Source: DASRDZ01 sp035652335
GTDB lineage: Bacteria; Chloroflexota; Dormibacteria; Aeolococcales; Aeolococcaceae
Assembly (NCBI GenBank): GCA_035652335.1
Contig: DASRDZ010000015.1
Span: 1-64,000, forward strand
Direction of reading: 5' to 3'
DNA: 64,000 nt
Shown: positions 60,169-64,000 of the stretch, piece after piece
How the letters are laid out: the number at the start of each line of letters is the position of its first letter
Position numbering within the stretch: the first letter of the stretch is position 1
Position numbers and translations under genes: made by a program
Notes under the pieces: generated by a model
Told to the model about the DNA's origin: nothing
Seen by the model: the letters and a program-made list of their open reading frames with translations, nothing else
Database searches by the model: none

Positions 60169-60861
60169 GTGGCCGGGGACGCAGCGCGCGGGGTGGCGGT
60201 GGTCGGGGGTGGCGCGGGGGCACTGGGACGGGCGGTGGTCGAGCGGCTGCTCGCCGACGGCTGGCCGGTGGTGGTGCCGGTGCGCCGCCCCCAGGACGCG
60301 GAGCTGCCCGCCGCCGCCGTCGTGGTCGCCTGCGACCTGCGCGTCCCCGCCGAGGTGGAGGGCGTGGCCGAGGCGGTGCGCGCCGTCGGCCCCTGGCGGG
60401 CGCTGGTCAACGCCTCCGGTGGCTACGCCGGCGGCGAGGCGCACCGCATCGACGACGACGAGATGACCGACATCCTCGAGCTCGACCTCCTCGGCCCCTG
60501 GCGCCTGGCGCGCACCGCGGCGCGGGCGATGATCGAGCAGGCCCAGGGCGGGCGGATCGTCAACGTGGCGAGCCGCGCCGCCGTCGACGTCGCCGCCGGT
60601 CAGGCCGCCTACCAGGTCGCCAAGACCGGGCTGCTGCGCCTCACCGAGGTGATGGCCCTGGAGCTGCGCGAGCACGACATCACCGTCAACGCCGTGCTCC
60701 CCAGCATCATGGACACCCCCGCCAACCGCTTCGCCATGCCCAACGCCGACCACAGCCGCTGGCCGCAGCCGGCCGAGGTGGCCGCCACCATTGCCTGGCT
60801 GCTCGGTGACGAGGCAGCCGTGGTCAGCGGGGCCGCCATCCCCGCCTTCGGCAAGGTCTAG
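60169..60861 (+). CDS. Short-chain dehydrogenase/reductase
   Basis: 230 residues, Rossmann fold with VAVVGGGAGALGRAVVERLL, ALVNASGGYAGG (NAG-like block), catalytic Ser in VNVASRAAV and YQVAK (Tyr/Lys), then ITVNAVLPSIMDTPANR. The substrate is unknown. GTG 60169 follows GGAGG. It is convergent with the esterase gene, 3 bases apart. Confidence 0.88.
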   Translation: MAGDAARGVAVVGGGAGALGRAVVERLLADGWPVVVPVRRPQDAELPAAAVVVACDLRVPAEVEGVAEAVRAVGPWRALVNASGGYAGGEAHRIDDDEMTDILELDLLGPWRLARTAARAMIEQAQGGRIVNVASRAAVDVAAGQAAYQVAKTGLLRLTEVMALELREHDITVNAVLPSIMDTPANRFAMPNADHSRWPQPAEVAATIAWLLGDEAAVVSGAAIPAFGKV

Positions 60862-60864
60862 GCG

Positions 60865-63216
60865 CTAGGCGCGACGACCCCGGCGGCGGAGGCGCAGCAG
60901 CCCACCGGCGCCGATCGCCAGCAAACCGGCGGCACCGGCCGAGCCGCCCGGTGCGGACGTGTCGGGCAGCGTCGAGGTCGCCGCGGCCACGCCGGTGACG
61001 GTGGCGCCTCCGACGGCGGCCGCCTGCACCCCGCCGCAGGGCTCGCCGTCGCCGTTGACGACGACCACGTCCACCGGGTCGCTGCCCGCCGCGAGGTTGA
61101 CCTTGGCGTTGCAGTCGACCCGCGCCCGCTCGGCGTCGACGACCACCCTGGAGACGTTGGTGGAGCTGACGTCGAGGATGTCGGCGCAGGGCGCGCCGGG
61201 CGCGTCACCCCACGTCTTGTACTGGCGGGTGTAGGGAGTTGCGGCCACGCCTGCCCCGAACTGGGTGCTGCTCGCCGGCGCGTCGCCGGCGCAGAAGCCC
61301 TCGCTGCGCACGTCGATGGTGCCGCGGACCTGGCCCGGGTCGCGCACCGTGACGCCGCTCAGCCAGTAGGCGTGGTCGGCCTTGAGGTTGACGTCGCTGA
61401 AGTCCATCGTGGGGTTGACCACGTAGGTGACGTGGGCCGGGTTGGGGTCGATGGTGGCGCCGTCGAGGAACTGCGCCGGCCAGGTGTAGTTGTCGAAGAA
61501 GCCGAAGGCGAAGTGGTCGTAGCCCGGGAAGGTGTCCTTCTCGTAGCGGTAGTTCAGGCTGTCGAGCTGCTGCGCCACCAGCTGCGGGCCGTCGGCGGGC
61601 ACCAGCTCGTCGTTGGTGCCGTGCCAGATGAGGATGGGCACGTTGCGCAGCGAGCCGAGCATGAAGTACGTGTTGGTCTGGTCGCCGCCGGTGGCCGGGA
61701 CGACGCCGGGCGGCCCGGTCCAGATCCCGTCGGCGGGCGGCCCCACGGTGACGAAGTCCCTGGCGAACAGGTCGGGGAACTGCGTGCTCAGCTTGTACGT
61801 CCCGTAGCCGCCCATGGAGTAGCCGGTGGCCACCGTCCGCGTCGGGTCGAGGCGGTAGTGGTGGGCGATGTCGTTCCACATCTCGAAGACGTCGGCCTCC
61901 GCGGCGTCGTAGTACCAGCCGTCAGGGCCGCGCGCCTCGGTGGTGGCGACGAGGGTCCCGCCCGCGCGCTCGCCGAACTCGCTCTGGTTGTTGCTGCCGA
62001 AGTACTGGTTGTAGTTGGCCGACAGCGCGTGCATCTGCAGGGTGAGCGGGTAGGCCTTCCCCGGCTGGAACGCGCTCGGGACGTAGAGGTTGTAGGGCTG
62101 CAGCCTGCCCTGGTACTCGCCCTTGTAGCCGGCGGGGTTGACCTGCGACGCCGTGTTGGCGTAGGTGACGCCGCCGCCGAAGTCGAAGTGGGACGAGAAG
62201 ATCCGGTCGATGGGTCCGGTGACCGGCACTCCGCTCATGTCGGTGCTGCCGGCGGCCAGCTTGGCGAAGTCGACGTCGTCGTGGAAGGCGCTGATGTCGT
62301 TGGCCGCCAGCGCCGACGCCTGGCTGCACTCGCGCCACATGCACGACGACGGCGGGCCCGGCCGCGACGCGTACGAGAGCGTCGCCGGCTTCTCGCTCTC
62401 GCGGAAGGCGACGTTGAAGAACCCGGCGGGCGTGCTCAGCGTCCCCGCGCCGCCCGGCGTGGTGGCGCTCGACGCCTGCGCGGGCAGCAGGTACTTCGCG
62501 TTGGCCGCGTCCCAGAGCCCGACGCCGGCGCTGAGGCGGACCACCGAGGTGCCCGGATTCCACAGCGAGTGCGGCACCTGCACCGTGATCTGCGCCCGGT
62601 TGGTGTCGAAGCTGACCGGAACGGCGGTGCCGTCGAGGTCTGCGCTGCCGCCGTGGACGGTGAGGAAGTGGTCGGCGGGCATGGAGACGTTGGCGCCGTC
62701 GGGCGCCGGCTTCGACGCGGAGGACGGCGTGCCGATGCCGATCGTCGCCGCCACGAGAGCGGGGTCACTCAGCTCGGTCAGGGTGATGCGGAACGCCGTC
62801 GCGCCGTCGAGCGGCTTGACGCGCAGCTCGACGAGGTCGGCGGCGTTGCCCTGGTACCTCGGGTCGCCGGGGTACGTGTAGGTCCCGGTGCGCAGCGAGA
62901 AGAGGTCGGCCTGCGGATGCTTGTCGTTGGGGTCGTTCAGGTTGCCGTTGGCCCCGGAGTCGTCGTAGAGGAAGTCCTGGTAGAGGAACTCGCCGTGCTC
63001 ATAGGCGTGGGCGCCGGAGACGAGCAGCGGCCTGGCGCTCCAGGGCGCCGTGTTGGTGAGCTGCGGGGCGACCGAGGGCTCCTCGTAGAGGATGGCCGGC
63101 CCCGGCCGGGAGATCGTCGCGCCGTCGTCGGCCCGCACCGCCGGCGTCGCCGCCGTGGCCGTGCCCACGATCCCCACCACGGTGGCCGCGACGGCCGCGA
63201 ACCGGCGTGCCTGCAT
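60865..63216 (-). CDS. Secreted alpha/beta-hydrolase (esterase/peptidase-like) with LPDTS cell-wall tail
   Basis: 783 residues. Signal peptide (ARRFAAVAATVVGIVGTATAA), an N-terminal beta-rich region (to about 370) and an alpha/beta-hydrolase domain with nucleophile S467 in GYSMGGYGTYK, the acid in HGTNDELVP and His in GYDHFAFGF, like PHB-depolymerase/prolyl-oligopeptidase-type enzymes. A further beta domain with paired Cys follows. The C-terminus is LPDTS, a short Ala/Gly/Leu hydrophobic stretch, then RRRGRRA, the layout of a sortase signal with Ser in place of Gly. The substrate is unknown. ATG 63216 begins the signal peptide. Confidence 0.85.
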   Translation of the reverse strand: MQARRFAAVAATVVGIVGTATAATPAVRADDGATISRPGPAILYEEPSVAPQLTNTAPWSARPLLVSGAHAYEHGEFLYQDFLYDDSGANGNLNDPNDKHPQADLFSLRTGTYTYPGDPRYQGNAADLVELRVKPLDGATAFRITLTELSDPALVAATIGIGTPSSASKPAPDGANVSMPADHFLTVHGGSADLDGTAVPVSFDTNRAQITVQVPHSLWNPGTSVVRLSAGVGLWDAANAKYLLPAQASSATTPGGAGTLSTPAGFFNVAFRESEKPATLSYASRPGPPSSCMWRECSQASALAANDISAFHDDVDFAKLAAGSTDMSGVPVTGPIDRIFSSHFDFGGGVTYANTASQVNPAGYKGEYQGRLQPYNLYVPSAFQPGKAYPLTLQMHALSANYNQYFGSNNQSEFGERAGGTLVATTEARGPDGWYYDAAEADVFEMWNDIAHHYRLDPTRTVATGYSMGGYGTYKLSTQFPDLFARDFVTVGPPADGIWTGPPGVVPATGGDQTNTYFMLGSLRNVPILIWHGTNDELVPADGPQLVAQQLDSLNYRYEKDTFPGYDHFAFGFFDNYTWPAQFLDGATIDPNPAHVTYVVNPTMDFSDVNLKADHAYWLSGVTVRDPGQVRGTIDVRSEGFCAGDAPASSTQFGAGVAATPYTRQYKTWGDAPGAPCADILDVSSTNVSRVVVDAERARVDCNAKVNLAAGSDPVDVVVVNGDGEPCGGVQAAAVGGATVTGVAAATSTLPDTSAPGGSAGAAGLLAIGAGGLLRLRRRGRRA

Positions 63217-63265
63217 CTGCTCCAGCCTCCGAGCTCCGTCCCTGCTCCACCCCCTCTGCCAAGGG

Positions 63266-63886
63266 TTATGACGAGGCCGGGCCCCCGGAGATTGCGTCGA
63301 GCGCGCCCGTGGCCAGCAGGGCCCGCAGCGCGCGGGCGCGGTGGGAGACGGAGTCCTTGAGGGCGTCGGCGGCCTCGCCGAAGACGACCCCGAGGTCGTC
63401 GCTGAGGAAGGCGGGGTCGTAGCCGAAGCCGCGCTCGCCCCGGGGTGTGTCGACCAGCACGCCCTCGCACGTGCCGTGGGCGACCACCGTCGGCGCCCCG
63501 GGCCGGGCCAGCGCCACCGCCGCCACGTACCGCGCCCGCCGGTCGTGCGGCGACTCGGCCGCCACCCGGGCGAGCAGCCCGAGCAGGCGGTCGCGGTCAC
63601 CCGCGTGCCCCGCCGCCCCCATCCAGCGCGCCGAGCGCGGGCCGGGCCAGCCGCCCAGCGCCGGGACCTCGATGCCGCTGTCGTCGGCCAGCGCCGGCAT
63701 GCCGGTGAGGTCGCGCACCCGCTCCGCCTTGGCGCGCGCGTTCTCCTCGTAGGTGGTCCCCGGCTCGGCCAGGTCCTCGCTCACCCCGACGTCGTCGAGG
63801 CTGCGCAGCTCGACCCCCTCACCCAGCAGCCGCCGGAGCTCGGCCAGCTTGCCGCGGTTGCGGGTGGCGACGACCAGCGCCGTCAG
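63266..63886 (-). CDS. rdgB: XTP/dITP pyrophosphatase (RdgB/HAM1), probable CTG start
   Basis: 206 residues. The N-terminal VVATRNRGKLAELRRLL carries the T-x-N-x-x-K substrate motif, then TYEENARAKAER, ADDSGIEVPALGGWPGPRSAR, GFGYDPAF and SHRARALRAL. It removes non-canonical purine triphosphates. The first ATG/GTG/TTG in frame is GTG 63784, which would delete the essential N-terminus. The only initiator-like codon is CTG 63884-63886, overlapping the rph TGA (CTGA). Confidence 0.88.
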   Translation of the reverse strand: MTALVVATRNRGKLAELRRLLGEGVELRSLDDVGVSEDLAEPGTTYEENARAKAERVRDLTGMPALADDSGIEVPALGGWPGPRSARWMGAAGHAGDRDRLLGLLARVAAESPHDRRARYVAAVALARPGAPTVVAHGTCEGVLVDTPRGERGFGYDPAFLSDDLGVVFGEAADALKDSVSHRARALRALLATGALDAISGGPASS

Positions 63887-64000
63887 CGCTTCAGCGCCGC
63901 CCGCTGTGCGGCGAAGAGCTCGCCCAGGCCCTTGTCGGCGAGCCGGAGCAGCTGGTCCATCTCCTCGCGGCTGAAGGGCTCCTGCTCGGCGGTGCCCTGC
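63883..64000 (-). CDS. rph: Ribonuclease PH, C-terminal end (cut by window edge)
   Basis: The last 38 codons read GTAEQEPFSREEMDQLLRLA, then DKGLGELFAAQRAALKR, the conserved end of RNase PH (VQGTAE...FSR.E...LL.LA..G...L...Q..AL). RNase PH trims tRNA 3' ends; rph-rdgB is a common gene pair, which supports both calls. Confidence 0.8.
   Translation of the reverse strand, partial: QGTAEQEPFSREEMDQLLRLADKGLGELFAAQRAALKR

Overview
The window is very GC-rich DNA, apparently chromosomal, with dense, mostly minus-strand operons whose neighbours overlap by ATGA or GTGA. No rRNA, tRNA, insertion sequence, prophage or CRISPR array was seen. Four traits suggest a deep-branching terrestrial bacterium near Chloroflexota, Ca. 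Dormibacterota or Actinomycetota: a complete hopanoid operon, a CysO-type sulfur carrier, a leucine-type T-box, and many promoters whose -10 box lies 7-11 bases before the start codon (leaderless or nearly leaderless mRNAs). The phylum is inferred, not proven.

Layout. 1-3680: envelope lipid genes (DegV, GT4 glycosyltransferase, LpxL/PatA-like acyltransferase) and a TlpA-like thioredoxin. 3682-9787: nuoJKLMN-like complex I membrane subunits preceded by a 20-codon leaderless ORF. 9788-10098: a gene-free stretch with two 73-bp repeats. 10099-18251: ispH, a polyprenyl synthase, shc, hpnH, hpnC, hpnD and hpnE, leading from isoprenoid precursors to adenosylhopane. 18269-20186: hpnG with a winged-helix response regulator, divergent from a MarR regulator. 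20188-25436: a NuoA-like protein, a membrane protein, mnmA, a NIL protein, a CysO-like carrier, thrC, and a Nudix/FAH pair. 25485-31117: T-box leader-ilvB-ilvN-small ORF-leuA-leuB. 31095-35832: PAP2 protein, PAS/GAF/GGDEF/EAL protein, secreted Pro/Ala-rich protein. 36030-40161: ilvD, leuD, leuC. 40226-44156: coiled-coil protein, CpaE-like receiver-ATPase, GAF histidine kinase. 44260-55201: aromatic operon acyP-aminotransferase-trpEGCFBA-aroH-aroF-tyrA-aroA, without trpD. 55254-64000: ferritin-like desaturase, PucR-type regulator, cobalamin adenosyltransferase, trxB, membrane serine protease, SDR, secreted esterase with an LPDTS tail, rdgB and the 3' end of rph.

Most notable points. (1) The membrane-arm subunits (J, K, L, M, N and a distant A-like protein) lack many protonatable residues used for proton translocation in canonical complex I, and no peripheral-arm gene is nearby. 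(2) hpnG and rdgB both seem to start at CTG inside a CTGA overlap. (3) A leaderless Cys-containing mini-ORF is coupled to nuoJ. (4) A hairpin repeat family also forms the 3' end of the aminotransferase gene.
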